Assembly (NCBI RefSeq): GCF_013214175.1
Contig: NZ_JABSPA010000006.1
Span: forward strand, 124,001 to 188,000
Origin: Colwellia sp.
GTDB lineage: Bacteria; Pseudomonadota; Gammaproteobacteria; Enterobacterales; Alteromonadaceae
DNA: 64,000 nucleotides
Direction: 5' to 3'
The notes beneath the pieces are model-generated. The model did no database searches, was not told where the DNA came from, and saw only the letters and a list, made by a program, of their open reading frames with translations. Shown piece by piece: positions 26,239 through 36,660 of the stretch; positions within the stretch are counted from its first letter, which is position 1; each line of letters starts with the position of its first letter. A program made the position numbers and the translations under genes.

Positions 26239-27404
26239 TAACTGTCCTTGCCTTGATTGTTTTTCTTATGCTTCTTACGTCTAAAGCTAGGGAATTTTGC
26301 TTTAATCAATCGGCCACTACTGCGCTCCTTCATTAACAGCATCATACCGATAAATAAGGCACTAAAATGTATAGGCCATAAGCCAATAACGCTAGGGATG
26401 GCATTTTTCTCTATGGCTGAGCGCATTGATGTTAACAATAATAAATAGCCTAAAAATAACATCAAGGCTGGTAACATTTTGCCAAACTTCCCCTGTCTAG
26501 GGTTGACCACACTTAAGGGCACGGCAATAAAGGTGAGGATAATACAAATCAACGGGAAAGCAATTCGCCATTGAATAGTGCCGCGATAAGCCGATTCTAA
26601 CTCTGGGGAGGTATTGTTATATAACTCCAGCGTTGTTATCGCGCTTAATTTACGGTGTTTGTGTTCAACTTCTTGATCTTTGATCTGAATATAGTATTTG
26701 TCGAAGGCCACAGACTGGAATTCACCGCTATCAATATCTCTGTGGTAACGAATACCGTCACCTAATACTAGCTGTTGCGAGCCCAATTCATCTTCAAAAA
26801 CTCGTCCAGTTTTTGCGTACACTAAACTTGAATGGATAATACTGGCGCCACTGTGCTCACCTTTGGGTAATTGCGCGACAAATACTTTATTAAAACTATT
26901 CGTTTCTCGGTCTTTATCATGAATAAAAACCACAGCATCTTGGTTGCCCGTTTGCTGAAAACGACCTGAAACTAAGGCACTTAAGCCAGAGTCGGCAGCA
27001 AGCTCTTCTTTTACCTGATATGTATATTCCGAGGCAAGCGGCGCAAGGTACAAAGTAAAAATCCCGGTAAAAATGGCGGTAATAACGGCCAACACTAAAG
27101 TAACTCGAACCACGTACCACTCACTGATACCACAAGCGTGCAGTACTGTCATTTCACTGTCCGCATAAATCCGACCATAAGCCAACAGTACCCCTAAAAA
27201 TAAGCTAAGCGGTAGGATAAATCCGGCAAGGTCTGGTATTTTCAAGGCAATAAAAGTCATGACCAGTTGCCCAGGGATACTTCCTTCTGAAGCATCGCCG
27301 AGCACACGGACGAATTTTTGACTGATAAAAATAGTCATCAACACAAAAAATACTGCTATTTGTGTTTTGGCGACTTCTTTTAATAAATAACGAAAAATGA
27401 TCAC
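26238..27404 (-). CDS. lptF: LPS export ABC transporter permease LptF
   Basis: A 388-residue partner of LptG in LptB2FG. The family N-terminus IIFRYLLKEVAKTQIAVFFVLMTIFISQKFVRVL starts at a GTG (27402-27404) with AGGA seven bases upstream; the longer frame to 27449 has no such signal. Helices 1-3, a periplasmic jellyroll (about 120-260) and helices 4-6 (IQWRIAFPLICIILTFIAVPLSVVNPRQGKFGKM) are all visible. It is divergent from pepA, the standard gammaproteobacterial arrangement. Its stop overlaps the first mini-ORF. Confidence 0.96.
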   Translation of the reverse strand: MIIFRYLLKEVAKTQIAVFFVLMTIFISQKFVRVLGDASEGSIPGQLVMTFIALKIPDLAGFILPLSLFLGVLLAYGRIYADSEMTVLHACGISEWYVVRVTLVLAVITAIFTGIFTLYLAPLASEYTYQVKEELAADSGLSALVSGRFQQTGNQDAVVFIHDKDRETNSFNKVFVAQLPKGEHSGASIIHSSLVYAKTGRVFEDELGSQQLVLGDGIRYHRDIDSGEFQSVAFDKYYIQIKDQEVEHKHRKLSAITTLELYNNTSPELESAYRGTIQWRIAFPLICIILTFIAVPLSVVNPRQGKFGKMLPALMLFLGYLLLLTSMRSAIEKNAIPSVIGLWPIHFSALFIGMMLLMKERSSGRLIKAKFPSFRRKKHKKNNQGKDS

Positions 27405-27624
27405 AAAAAGATCCTGTAAAAACTTAGTTTTTATCTGACATATTGGCAAATATTGAGTAAACTTGCCGTTTTCATAAGTAAACTATATAGTCAGTAACTA
27501 ACGAATATTGATGAGTGCGGCTATAATTATAGCCCTTAGCAATATCACTTGAATAGACAAGAGTGCTATTTTTTACTTATTTTAGCAAATTAATTACCTT
27601 ATAAAAATTGTAAAAGGAAAAGTC

Positions 27625-29130
27625 ATGGAGTTTAGTGTAAAAAGCGGCAGTCCAGAAAAACAACGTAGCGCATGTATTGTAGTGGGTGTTTTTGAGCCAC
27701 GCAGACTTAGCGGTACCGCCGAACAGCTTGATGAAATCAGTGAAGGCTACATTAGCAACCTTTTACGCAAAGGTGACTTAGAAGGTAAATCAGGACAGAT
27801 GTTATTATTACATCATGTACCTAATATTTTAAGCGAACGTGTTTTACTCGTTGGCTGTGGTAAAGAGCGCGAGCTTGATGAACGTCAATATCGTCAAATC
27901 ATTACCAAAACAATCAATACCCTTAATGAAACGGGCTCTATGGAAGCGGTATGCTTCTTATCAGAGTTACATGTTAAAGGGCGTGATATTTACTGGAAAG
28001 TACGCCAAGCAGTAGAAGCAGCACAAGATGCTTTATATAGCTTCGACAGTTTAAAAACGCGCATTGCCGAGCCACGTCGTCCATTACGTAAAGTTGTTTT
28101 TAATGTACCAACGCGCCGTGAACTGCCTATTGGTGAACGTGCCGTTGCTCATGCTTTAGCCATTGCTGAAGGTATTACTACCTGTAAAAATGTTGCTAAT
28201 ATGCCGCCAAACATTTGTAACCCTGCTTATCTTGCTGAACAAGCTAAGATTCTTGACAGTGATTATGAAAAGGTCACCACAACGATTGTTGGCGAAAAAG
28301 AAATGGAAGAGCTTGGTATGGGTTCATACCTTGCCGTAGGTCGAGGTTCGGTTAACGAATCATTAATGAGCATCATAAAATATGATGGTGCTGGTGATGA
28401 TTCCAAGCCATTAGTATTAGTTGGTAAAGGTTTAACATTTGATAGTGGCGGCATTTCATTGAAACCAGGCTTAGGCATGGATGAAATGAAATATGATATG
28501 GGTGGCGCTGCCGGTGTTTTAGGTGCTATGCATGCACTAGCCGAGCTTAACTTATCTATCAATGTCATAGGTGTTTTAGCCGGTTGTGAAAACATGCCAA
28601 GCAGTAACGCTTATCGCCCGGGTGATATCTTAACAACTATGTCTGGTCAAACCGTTGAAGTATTAAATACTGATGCCGAAGGCCGTTTAGTGTTATGTGA
28701 TGCACTTACCTATGTTGAACGCTTTAACCCTGAGGCAGTAATTGATGTGGCAACCTTAACGGGTGCTTGTGTAGTTGCCTTAGGCGCACACGCTACCGGC
28801 TTACTCAGTAGTCATAATCCGCTTGCCCATGAGCTTTTAAACGCTTCTGAGCAAAGTGGCGACAGAGCATGGCGCTTACCTTTATGGGATGATTATCAAG
28901 ATCAACTTGAAAGCCCATTTGCTGATTTTACCAATTTAGGTGGCAAAGAAGCAGGAACTATTACTGCAGCTTGTTTCTTATCAAAATTCACTAAGAAGTA
29001 TAACTGGGCACATCTAGATATTGCTGGTACAGCATGGCGCAGTGGCAAAAACAAAGGTGCTACCGGTCGTCCGGTAAGCATGTTAACGCAGTTCTTACTT
29101 AACCGTGCAGGTCAAGAGCAAGGCGAGTAA
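27625..29130 (+). CDS. pepA: Leucyl aminopeptidase (M17)
   Basis: A 501-residue cytosolic dizinc (or dimanganese) aminopeptidase. Catalytic-domain motifs are [26 protein letters not shown], and the family signature [16 protein letters not shown] with metal-binding Asp and Glu. The N-terminal 170 residues are the regulatory/hexamer domain. PepA of E. coli also binds DNA in xer recombination and carAB control; whether this one does cannot be told here. It is divergent from lptF, with holC following after 123 bp. Confidence 0.97.
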   Translation: MEFSVKSGSPEKQRSACIVVGVFEPRRLSGTAEQLDEISEGYISNLLRKGDLEGKSGQMLLLHHVPNILSERVLLVGCGKERELDERQYRQIITKTINTLNETGSMEAVCFLSELHVKGRDIYWKVRQAVEAAQDALYSFDSLKTRIAEPRRPLRKVVFNVPTRRELPIGERAVAHALAIAEGITTCKNVANMPPNICNPAYLAEQAKILDSDYEKVTTTIVGEKEMEELGMGSYLAVGRGSVNESLMSIIKYDGAGDDSKPLVLVGKGLTFDSGGISLKPGLGMDEMKYDMGGAAGVLGAMHALAELNLSINVIGVLAGCENMPSSNAYRPGDILTTMSGQTVEVLNTDAEGRLVLCDALTYVERFNPEAVIDVATLTGACVVALGAHATGLLSSHNPLAHELLNASEQSGDRAWRLPLWDDYQDQLESPFADFTNLGGKEAGTITAACFLSKFTKKYNWAHLDIAGTAWRSGKNKGATGRPVSMLTQFLLNRAGQEQGE

Positions 29131-29200
29131 ACCAGTCTTTGTAAAAGAAAAGTGTAAACTGAGATAGTAGGTTTACTCATTAAGTTTATGGCAGAAAGCA

Positions 29201-29231
29201 TAAACCCTAGTAGCTCCGCTATTAGGGTTTA
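29201..29231. other. Hairpin between pepA and holC
   Basis: Perfect 9-bp arms TAAACCCTA / TAGGGTTTA around a 13-nt loop that can pair further (TAGC/CGCTA). No T run follows, so it is more likely an RNA-processing or stability element, or a partial terminator. Confidence 0.45.
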
Positions 29232-29253
29232 GTTATAAAATTAGGCGAATGAA

Positions 29254-29748
29254 ATGCAAACCCAAGTAATGTTTTATCTACTTAAAGATGAGCTTAAAGT
29301 TGAAGGGACAGACGAGACAGAAAACGATACTCGTTCTGCTCTCTATCATGCTTGTTTGCAAGCCAGCTATTTTTATCGTCAGAAACAGCGAGTCTATATT
29401 TACACACAAGACCAGCAACATGCTGAACAAGTTGATGAAATGCTTTGGGCATTTGATAGCGATAGTTTTGTACCACACAATCTCGTCGGTGAAGGTCCTA
29501 AGCAAGGCGCAGCTGTTGAAATAGGTTTTCAAGCTCCACAAGGGCGCCGTCAAGTACTTATAAACTTGACCAGTACTGTGCCTAACTTTGCTAATCAATT
29601 TCAATTTATCGTTGATTTTGTACCTAGTGATGAAGCACTTAAACAACAAGCGAGAGAACGCTTTAAAACTTGCCGACAATGGGGTTTTCAAGTGGATAAC
29701 CAAGCGGTACCCGTACCAGGTTCTGTATCAAAAGAAGCTAGTAATTAG
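29254..29748 (+). CDS. holC: DNA polymerase III chi subunit
   Basis: A 164-residue subunit of the clamp-loader complex that links SSB to the replicase with psi. The family pattern is visible in MFYLLKDE at the start, ACLQASYFYRQKQRVYIYTQDQQHAEQVDEMLWAFDSDSFVPHNL and INLTSTVPNFANQFQFIVDFVPSDEALKQQARERF. The order pepA-holC-valS is the classical one. The C-terminus is slightly longer than that of E. coli chi (147). Confidence 0.93.
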   Translation: MQTQVMFYLLKDELKVEGTDETENDTRSALYHACLQASYFYRQKQRVYIYTQDQQHAEQVDEMLWAFDSDSFVPHNLVGEGPKQGAAVEIGFQAPQGRRQVLINLTSTVPNFANQFQFIVDFVPSDEALKQQARERFKTCRQWGFQVDNQAVPVPGSVSKEASN

Positions 29749-29940
29749 CGATTCGCCTTGTACAAAAAGATAAGCTCAAAAGTAAGTGAAAAATAAAGAA
29801 TACTATAAGCAATGAATTTTACTTTGTTGCACTTTTATTTTGTTGTGATTTTACTGCTAAATTTTTACTGCTGAACTAATGCAGAATAAGCAGTAATACA
29901 ACAAAACTACGAACAACTATTAAACCTATTACCGGATAAA

Positions 29941-32814
29941 ATGATGGAAAAAACCTTTAACCCTACCGACATTGAACAGTCCCTTTATACTAGCTGGGAA
30001 GAGCAAGGTTACTTTAGCCCAACAGGCGAAGGTGACAGTTACAGCATTGCTATTCCACCACCGAATGTTACTGGTAGCTTACATATGGGTCATGCTTTTC
30101 AGCAAACCATCATGGATACGCTTATTCGTTACCAACGCATGCAAGGTAAAAACACCTTATGGCAAACAGGTTGTGATCACGCTGGTATAGCGACACAAAT
30201 GGTAGTTGAACGTAAGATTGCTGCTGAAGAAGATAAAACGCGCCATGATTATGGTCGTGAAGGTTTTATCGATAAAATCTGGGAATGGAAAGAAGAGTCT
30301 GGCGGCACTATAGGCAAACAAATGCGCCGTTTAGGCAACTCTATCGATTGGACTCGTGAACGCTTTACTATGGATGAAGGTATGTCTGAAGCAGTACAAG
30401 AAGTATTTGTGCGCTTATTTGAAGACGACTTAATCTACCGTGGTAAACGCTTAGTAAACTGGGATCCTAAATTCCATACCGCTATTTCAGATTTAGAAGT
30501 TGAAAACAAAGATAAAAAAGGCCACATGTGGCACTTGCGTTACCCGCTTGCTAATGGTGCAAAAACAGCCGATGGTCTTGATTATTTAGTGGTAGCGACC
30601 ACTCGACCTGAAACTATGCTTGGCGACACGGGTGTTGCAGTAAACCCAGACGATCCTCGTTATAAAGACTTAATTGGTAAACAGATTTTATTACCGTTAG
30701 TAAATCGTTTAATCCCAATAGTTGGTGATGACCATGCCGATATGGACAAAGGCACGGGTTGTGTAAAAATCACCCCTGGACATGACTTTAATGATAATGA
30801 AGTTGGTAAACGTCACGCCTTGCCACAAATAAACATCTTAGATAAAGATGCCGCTATTTTAGCTAACGCTGAAGTTTATGATAGCAAAGGCGAAAAATCT
30901 GATGTTTACAGCACTGAATTGCCAAGCGAATTCGCCGGTATGGATCGTTTTGTTGCCCGTAAAGCTATCGTTGCTAAGTTTGACGAGTTAGGTTTATTGG
31001 TTGAAGTTAAAGACCATGATTTAGTTGCACCTTACGGTGATAGATCCGGCGTTATCATTGAGCCACTTCTTACTGACCAATGGTATGTACGTGTTGAAAA
31101 ATTAGCAGGCCCTGCAGTTGAAGCCGTTAAAGACGGTCAAATTGAATTTGTACCTAAGCAATATGAAAATATGTATTTTTCTTGGATGAACAACATTCAA
31201 GATTGGTGTATTTCACGTCAACTATGGTGGGGACATAGAATCCCAGCTTGGTATGACGAAAGCGGTAAAGTGTATGTTGGTCGCACCGAAGCAGAAGTAC
31301 GCGCAAACAATGACATTGCTGCTGAGATGAAATTAAGACAAGACGAGGATGTGCTTGATACTTGGTTCTCATCAGCTTTATGGACTTTCTCAACGCTAGG
31401 TTGGCCAAAAGAAACTGAAGATTTAAAAACCTTCCATCCTACCGATGTCTTGGTAACAGGTTTTGATATTATTTTCTTCTGGGTTGCCCGCATGATCATG
31501 ATGACCATGCACTTTAACAAAGATAAAAATGGCAAAGCACAAATTCCTTTCAAAAAGATTTACATGACTGGCCTTATTCGTGACGAAAATGGCGATAAGA
31601 TGAGTAAATCAAAAGGTAATGTGGTTGATCCATTAGATATGATTGACGGTATATCTCTTGAAGACTTATTGAAAAAACGTACCGGCAATATGATGCAGCC
31701 AAAACTTGCCAAGAAAATTGAAAAACTGACCAAAAAAGAATATCCGAACGGTATTGAAGCACACGGTACTGATGCGCTACGTTTCACCTTAACCTCAGTT
31801 GCGACTACCGGCCGTGATATTAGCTGGGACATGAAACGTCTTGAAGGTTACCGTAACTTCACCAATAAATTATGGAATGCTAGTCGTTATGTAATGATGA
31901 ATACCGAGGAGTTCGATTGTGGTCAAGCTTCAGAAAACGGCGCACCTGGCGAAATGGAATTATCTCTTGCTGATCGTTGGATCATAGGCCAGTTCGAACA
32001 AACAGTAAAAACGGTTCACGAAGCCTTTGATACTTATCGTTTTGATCTTGCCTCACAAGCTTTGTATGAATTTACCTGGAACCAATTTTGTGATTGGTAC
32101 TTAGAGCTTACTAAACCGGTATTATTCAAAGGTAATGAAGCACAACAACGCGGTACTCGCCATACCTTAGTGAACATACTAGAAAGCTTATTGCGCTTAA
32201 TGCACCCAATTATGCCATTTATCACCGAAACTATTTGGCAACGTGTACAGCCATTAAGTGATTTTGACAAAGTTGGTGATTCAATCATGATTCAAGCTTT
32301 CCCTCAATTTGATGAGAGCAAATGTGATCAACAAGCGATTGACGACTTAGAGTGGGTAAAACAATTTATAGTTGCTATTCGAAATATCCGTGGCGAAATG
32401 GATATATCACCAAGCAAGGCAATTCCAGTATTACTTAAAAACGTTAGCGAAAATGACCAACGTCGTTTAAGCGACAATGAGCAATTCCTATTAACGCTCG
32501 CTAAATTAGAAAGTATTACCGTACTCGCTGATAACGAACAAGGTCCTGCCTCAGCATCCGCTGTTGTCGGTGATTTATCAGTACTTATCCCAATGGCAGG
32601 CTTAATCGATAAAGAAGCTGAATTGGCCCGTTTAGATAAAGCGATGGATAAGCTTGAAAAAGATGCGGCAAGAACCCGTGGTAAACTGGCTAATGCTAAT
32701 TTTGTCGATAAAGCTCCTGCAGCTGTTATCGAAAAAGAAAAAGCTAAATTGGCCGAGGCTGAATCTGCATTAGCAAAAATGCTGGAGCAAAAAGAACAAA
32801 TAGCTGCGCTATAG
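29941..32814 (+). CDS. valS: Valyl-tRNA synthetase
   Basis: A 957-residue class I synthetase charging tRNA-Val. The HIGH-type motif is HMGH at residues 48-51 ([12 protein letters not shown]) and the KMSKS loop is at 553-557. The CP1 editing domain ([20 protein letters not shown]) lies between. An anticodon-binding domain follows, and the C-terminal coiled coil ([48 protein letters not shown]) closes the protein. Adjacent ATGs at 29941 and 29944 are both possible starts. It ends at a strong terminator. Confidence 0.98.
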   Translation: MMEKTFNPTDIEQSLYTSWEEQGYFSPTGEGDSYSIAIPPPNVTGSLHMGHAFQQTIMDTLIRYQRMQGKNTLWQTGCDHAGIATQMVVERKIAAEEDKTRHDYGREGFIDKIWEWKEESGGTIGKQMRRLGNSIDWTRERFTMDEGMSEAVQEVFVRLFEDDLIYRGKRLVNWDPKFHTAISDLEVENKDKKGHMWHLRYPLANGAKTADGLDYLVVATTRPETMLGDTGVAVNPDDPRYKDLIGKQILLPLVNRLIPIVGDDHADMDKGTGCVKITPGHDFNDNEVGKRHALPQINILDKDAAILANAEVYDSKGEKSDVYSTELPSEFAGMDRFVARKAIVAKFDELGLLVEVKDHDLVAPYGDRSGVIIEPLLTDQWYVRVEKLAGPAVEAVKDGQIEFVPKQYENMYFSWMNNIQDWCISRQLWWGHRIPAWYDESGKVYVGRTEAEVRANNDIAAEMKLRQDEDVLDTWFSSALWTFSTLGWPKETEDLKTFHPTDVLVTGFDIIFFWVARMIMMTMHFNKDKNGKAQIPFKKIYMTGLIRDENGDKMSKSKGNVVDPLDMIDGISLEDLLKKRTGNMMQPKLAKKIEKLTKKEYPNGIEAHGTDALRFTLTSVATTGRDISWDMKRLEGYRNFTNKLWNASRYVMMNTEEFDCGQASENGAPGEMELSLADRWIIGQFEQTVKTVHEAFDTYRFDLASQALYEFTWNQFCDWYLELTKPVLFKGNEAQQRGTRHTLVNILESLLRLMHPIMPFITETIWQRVQPLSDFDKVGDSIMIQAFPQFDESKCDQQAIDDLEWVKQFIVAIRNIRGEMDISPSKAIPVLLKNVSENDQRRLSDNEQFLLTLAKLESITVLADNEQGPASASAVVGDLSVLIPMAGLIDKEAELARLDKAMDKLEKDAARTRGKLANANFVDKAPAAVIEKEKAKLAEAESALAKMLEQKEQIAAL

Positions 32815-32835
32815 TTCACAACACTGCTCAAGTTT

Positions 32836-32874
32836 AAAAAAGTGACAACTGGTCTAACTAGTTGTCACTTTTTT
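32836..32874. terminator. Rho-independent terminator of valS
   Basis: Perfect stem AAAAAAGTGACAACT / AGTTGTCACTTTTTT (32836-32850 and 32860-32874) with a 9-nt loop, flanked by A and T runs. Confidence 0.93.
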
Positions 32875-33288
32875 ATTTAACTCTCAGCTAATATGTCTTA
32901 TCACTACACTTCCACTAGCTTTGATAGCTAGTCTCATATAAAACGCAGAAATGTTGAACTAATCTAATTTTTTATAAAGCATATTAAAAATAACTATGCT
33001 AGACTGCTTTTGCGTTGAGTTCTTGCGTTGCAGATGAAGGTTTATACTGACTTTTGTTGTAGGTTTTCTATCTTATACACTTTAGTGTATTGATATACTT
33101 GATTATTCTACACAGACAGATTTTAAACAATGCAAACTGTTGTTTGAAGCATTATTTGTGTCGAATATGGTTTGTTCCTTCCTCTTCCTGTACTTTTTGG
33201 TAGAGGGCATTTACTCGGGTGAAAACGGTTTCTATCCATTCTGGAATAGAGCCACATTATTATTTTATGACTACGGGAAAATGTTAGT
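32875..33288 (+). other. Intergenic region and probable long leader of the cold-shock gene
   Basis: About 410 bp between the valS terminator and the cold-shock gene without a convincing ORF. Small inverted repeats (AATGC...GCATT near 33130; CCTCT...AGAGG near 33180-33207) suit the long structured 5' leader typical of cspA-type mRNAs. No promoter was pinned down. Confidence 0.4.
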
Positions 33289-33498
33289 ATGTCTGATACA
33301 GTTACTGGTAAAGTTAAATTTTTCAACGAAACTAAAGGTTTCGGTTTTATAGAGCAAGAAAATGGTCCTGACGTGTTTGTTCACTTCAGCGCTATCTCTG
33401 GAGACGGTTTCCGTACTCTAGCTGACGGTCAAGCAGTTACTTTTACTGTTAAACAAGGTCAAAAAGGCCCTGAAGCAGAAAACGTACTAGCTGTATAA
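33289..33498 (+). CDS. Cold-shock domain protein (CspA family)
   Basis: A 69-residue OB-fold RNA chaperone. RNP1 is KGFGFI and RNP2 is VFVHF; the N-terminus [21 protein letters not shown] is typical. The C-terminus [14 protein letters not shown] matches the family. Known CspA proteins melt mRNA structure at low temperature; the long leader and a terminator just after the stop make this a monocistronic unit. Which csp paralogue it is cannot be told. Confidence 0.95.
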   Translation: MSDTVTGKVKFFNETKGFGFIEQENGPDVFVHFSAISGDGFRTLADGQAVTFTVKQGQKGPEAENVLAV

Positions 33499-33520
33499 GT
33501 TTAACTTATAAGCTAAGCTA

Positions 33521-33560
33521 AAAAAACGAAGCATGAGTTTTACTCGTTCTTCGTTTTTTT
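33521..33560 (+). terminator. Terminator of the cold-shock gene
   Basis: Stem AAAAAACGAA / TTCGTTTTTT (33521-33530, 33550-33559) with an inner GAG-TTTTA-CTC stem-loop and a final T run. Confidence 0.9.
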
Positions 33561-33719
33561 GTACCTGTTACTTTATTTCTGCCCTACCTTTTCGATTTAA
33601 ACGCTGCTTTATTACCTTTGCAACGTTAGCTCGTTAGAGCTTAGCTTCCATAGTTATTCTATAAAACTCTACTGCCTTGACACTCAATAGACCTACAGCC
33701 AAAGACTCCTTAATAGCTT

Positions 33720-34487
33720 CTACTTAAACTTATAACGTCCTTTTATTAATAACTCCAAAGTCCAGATCAAACCTGTTAAACAAAACAGCAAGGTTAATAA
33801 GGCAAAAAAGATGATCTGCCAATTATTAAAACCGCCAACAGCGTCTTGCCCAAACAAAGCGTAATCCATAAAGTGCAGCATAAAAAAGAAATCAACAAAA
33901 CGTTTGTCTTCATTACTGTGCCCGACTAATCGACCAGAGCTGGCATTAATATAAACACTGGTATTTAGCTCATCGGAAAAATTAACTTGCCACAAGCTAT
34001 TCTGCTCTTTTAAAAAGTCTTCAATGGGTGGTTCAACAGCTAATACTGTACTTACCTTAGCCGTTCCGTTGTAGCTCGCTCGAGCAAGCGCTGATGCCAC
34101 CGTCTTATCAATTTCAAGTGTGACTCCGGTATATGCATCAACTAAGCTAAAGTCGCTGTCAAAATGCTTATATAAGCCTTTATCATGGGTTAATAGGTAA
34201 TACGGCTGACCAAGTCGCTGAACTAAGGTGATTTCGCTCGCAGGTAGGTGAGTGGCTTTTAACACCGCTTGAGGGTCAAGCAAGCGAATATGTTCAATAT
34301 CTTGCTTAACCACTGCTTGTCTATAATGATTGCCACTCGCTTTGTCATGATCCATCCAGTTAAAAAATATGCCGGTGCCAAGCCAAATAAATAACTGAAT
34401 AAAGACCAGTAACGATAACCATTTATGAAGAGACTTGATTGTTGATAACTTAAAGAGTTTCGAGCTCTTTTTATTAGGTTTTTTCAT
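33720..34487 (-). CDS. PepSY-domain membrane protein (second of pair)
   Basis: A 255-residue protein with an N-terminal basic stretch, a first membrane helix (WLSLLVFIQLFIWLGTGIFFNW), a PepSY-type periplasmic domain (SASSGRLVGHSNEDKRFVDFFFMLHFMDY) and a C-terminal membrane helix (WQIIFFALLTLLFCLTGLIWTLELL). PepSY domains are often found with peptidases and in iron-reductase-like membrane proteins; here the specific role is unknown. It overlaps the stop of the preceding PepSY gene by 14 bp and is the last gene of the operon. Confidence 0.85.
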   Translation of the reverse strand: MKKPNKKSSKLFKLSTIKSLHKWLSLLVFIQLFIWLGTGIFFNWMDHDKASGNHYRQAVVKQDIEHIRLLDPQAVLKATHLPASEITLVQRLGQPYYLLTHDKGLYKHFDSDFSLVDAYTGVTLEIDKTVASALARASYNGTAKVSTVLAVEPPIEDFLKEQNSLWQVNFSDELNTSVYINASSGRLVGHSNEDKRFVDFFFMLHFMDYALFGQDAVGGFNNWQIIFFALLTLLFCLTGLIWTLELLIKGRYKFK

Positions 34488-35262
34488 TAACTGCCCCTAA
34501 CTTTGCTTTGGAGGTTTGCTTTGGATCGGATTGACTTAGCTTAACTCTACGAGGCTTTCTTTTTCTACGCTTATTCTGCGCAGGCGCTAGACGATAGTAG
34601 GTCAGTACTAGGCCAAATATACTGGCAATAAAAGCGACTATAGAAACAATTCGAAGTAGTTTATTGTCCGGTGATTCATCAACATAATCCATAACATGAA
34701 AAGCAAACATCCAGTCAAATATTCGCCAGAAGCTATGTCGCTTGGTCACCAGCTGAGCTGAGTTAGCACTAATATAAAAACTTGGACTGACAAAGTCATC
34801 AAATTCAACGCGCCACACCGGTAAATGACGAGCACTTAACTCCCGTGGTGGGTTTTCGGTGATCAGTTTAACAGTCGTTATCACGGCAACTTTATTGGCG
34901 TAATTTTGTTTAGCAATTTCAGTCGCTAAGTGTTCATTTATCGGCGAGAGTTGCTGACCATCTTTGGCAGAAATTGTTACTAGCTTTTTATTGATGTTAA
35001 AACGGTAAACAGCTTGCTTTAACATTAAACCAAGCTTAATTTTACTTGCCTGAGGATGTTCTGCTAATAGCTGCTTAAAACTATAACTAACTAGCTCAGG
35101 CGCTATGGTTTTCTTTTGCTCTACAACTAACGAGTCTCCATGAATATAATCAATATCCATTAGTACCATATAGGTGCCAGAAACAGACCAGACAACAAAC
35201 TGTAAGCCAATGAATAACATTAACCATTTATGATATTTTCGACTATTTCGATGTAATGGCAT
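34474..35262 (-). CDS. PepSY-domain membrane protein (first of pair)
   Basis: A 262-residue paralogue of the next gene with the same plan: N-terminal helix (YHKWLMLFIGLQFVVWSVSGTYMVLM), a periplasmic PepSY domain (YISANSAQLVTKRHSFWRIFDWMFAFHVMDY) and a C-terminal helix (RIVSIVAFIASIFGLVLTYY), then a very basic cytoplasmic tail (NKRRKRKPRRVKL). The two proteins share the FxFHVMDYxD motif near the second helix. It follows the C15-like gene by 7 bp, so the three are co-transcribed. Confidence 0.85.
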   Translation of the reverse strand: MPLHRNSRKYHKWLMLFIGLQFVVWSVSGTYMVLMDIDYIHGDSLVVEQKKTIAPELVSYSFKQLLAEHPQASKIKLGLMLKQAVYRFNINKKLVTISAKDGQQLSPINEHLATEIAKQNYANKVAVITTVKLITENPPRELSARHLPVWRVEFDDFVSPSFYISANSAQLVTKRHSFWRIFDWMFAFHVMDYVDESPDNKLLRIVSIVAFIASIFGLVLTYYRLAPAQNKRRKRKPRRVKLSQSDPKQTSKAKLGAVNEKT

Positions 35263-35269
35263 TAGAGTC

Positions 35270-36493
35270 CTAAATTTCGGTTAAGGCTTGTACTAACATG
35301 GCTTCTATTTGCGCAATGATTGCTTGATTGGTATTTTCATCAAAACCACTAATACGCGGGGTATGAATATGACCTGTGGGAATGGTTGAGCCGAGCTTGT
35401 TGCGCAGCACAATACTTCGATAAGAAATTTCATTGGAGAGATAGCCACCACCGCCGCCTTGCACAGATATTTTATCGCTAAGCTCTGCTAGGTTGTTAGC
35501 GGTAATATCTTCTGCTTTACCTGATTCAGCCTTTCCAGATACGAGTATAGTCACGCCGCGGTTATCATTAATTTTATACTTACCTTTAGCTTTCATCATC
35601 GCCTGATAAGGCAGAGTAAACAGTACAAATTCATCACCTAGCAACGGCGATTTAAGTAAGCTAGGTACTAGTGGATTGGTTTTATTCGCGCCAGTATACA
35701 CATTGACATTATCTGGCGCAGTAGAGCTTCGTCTCAAACCTGGAAAGTGCTCTAAATCGAAATCACTGCGCCCCATTGAGATGGTAGTAATCAAATCGAC
35801 ACTATTGAGAGCATAAAAAGGCGCCAGTAAACTTTCTATTTCACCTTGATCAAAGTCTTCATAACGTACAGGCACCATAGCAGTATTGATTTCTGCGGTG
35901 ATTGTTGTTTTTACTCCTGCGATTATGCCTTGGTATTTAATAACTTTGCCATCAAGTAACAAAGCCGCCAAACCCGATGGATTAGATTGCTTTAAGTTTC
36001 GGTCAAGCAGAAAGGGATCAAAACCCGTTAAAAATATGCGTTTATCAGCCTGTTTTACATAACCCATATCACTATAACCGCGAGAGCTCTTTTCAAAGCT
36101 TTCTAGCAAACTTTCCAGTTCAGCTTGAGTAAAGTTATTTTTCAGAGATTTAACGTAAGAATGAATGGATAACCTGGTCCAGTATAAAGGTCTATCATCT
36201 ACTAATTTTCCATTTTGTGCTTGCTGCTTACTATATTGCCAAAGCTCATCACCAAGTTGATTCATGGCACGATGTGCAATTGAAAAATCACTTAGTTTTA
36301 CCCAGCTACTTTTGAAAAAAGACCAATCAAAGTAATCATTGAGCATAGGCATTGCTTGCTGTGCTTTTTCTACTCGTAACTCTTCAATGGTAAGTTCATT
36401 GTTAGCACTTTGCATAGAGCTTGTAGCACTAGTTATAAAGCTTGTTGTCGTTGCAATAATAAACGCAGTGAATGGCGGGAAAGATAACTTCAT
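35270..36493 (-). CDS. Secreted pyroglutamyl-peptidase (C15)-like protein, Cys replaced by Ser
   Basis: A 407-residue exported protein with a signal-like N-terminus (FTAFIIATTTSFITSATSS). Residues about 152-385 resemble peptidase family C15: IFLTGFDPF (153-161), a central VDLITTISMGRSDFDLEHF that holds the likely catalytic Glu (E248), GGGYLSNEISYRS (348-360), where C15 enzymes have GxYxCN with the nucleophilic Cys, and GHIHTP (374-379), where they have FIHVP with the catalytic His. Here the nucleophile position is Ser353. The N-terminal 150 residues have no recognised domain. It is the first gene of a unit with two PepSY proteins. The family match is by motif only; it may be a non-peptidase or a serine variant. 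Confidence 0.65.
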   Translation of the reverse strand: MKLSFPPFTAFIIATTTSFITSATSSMQSANNELTIEELRVEKAQQAMPMLNDYFDWSFFKSSWVKLSDFSIAHRAMNQLGDELWQYSKQQAQNGKLVDDRPLYWTRLSIHSYVKSLKNNFTQAELESLLESFEKSSRGYSDMGYVKQADKRIFLTGFDPFLLDRNLKQSNPSGLAALLLDGKVIKYQGIIAGVKTTITAEINTAMVPVRYEDFDQGEIESLLAPFYALNSVDLITTISMGRSDFDLEHFPGLRRSSTAPDNVNVYTGANKTNPLVPSLLKSPLLGDEFVLFTLPYQAMMKAKGKYKINDNRGVTILVSGKAESGKAEDITANNLAELSDKISVQGGGGGYLSNEISYRSIVLRNKLGSTIPTGHIHTPRISGFDENTNQAIIAQIEAMLVQALTEI

Positions 36494-36583
36494 GATGAAC
36501 CTTTTATAATATCTATTTAGACCATAATGCCATGAACAATATTGAAATAAACTTGTTATCTGATATTAAAAGTAACACATAAC

Positions 36584-36625
36584 AAAAATGGCGCTATATG
36601 TTGTAAACATATAGCGCCATTTAAT
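36584..36625. terminator. Long hairpin terminator downstream of ribBA
   Basis: Perfect 17-bp stem AAATGGCGCTATATGTT / AACATATAGCGCCATTT (36586-36602, 36606-36622) with a 3-nt loop. A five-base A run on the left gives a T run on the minus strand, terminating ribBA. Confidence 0.88.
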
Positions 36626-36660
36626 AAGCTATTGAGTGTGATTAACTAATCTGCAATGCT

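Noticed and set aside
33140..33352. Frame overlapping the leader and start of the cold-shock gene
   Set aside because: Out of frame with a well-supported csp gene; hydrophobic but without homologue-like features, most likely leader RNA.
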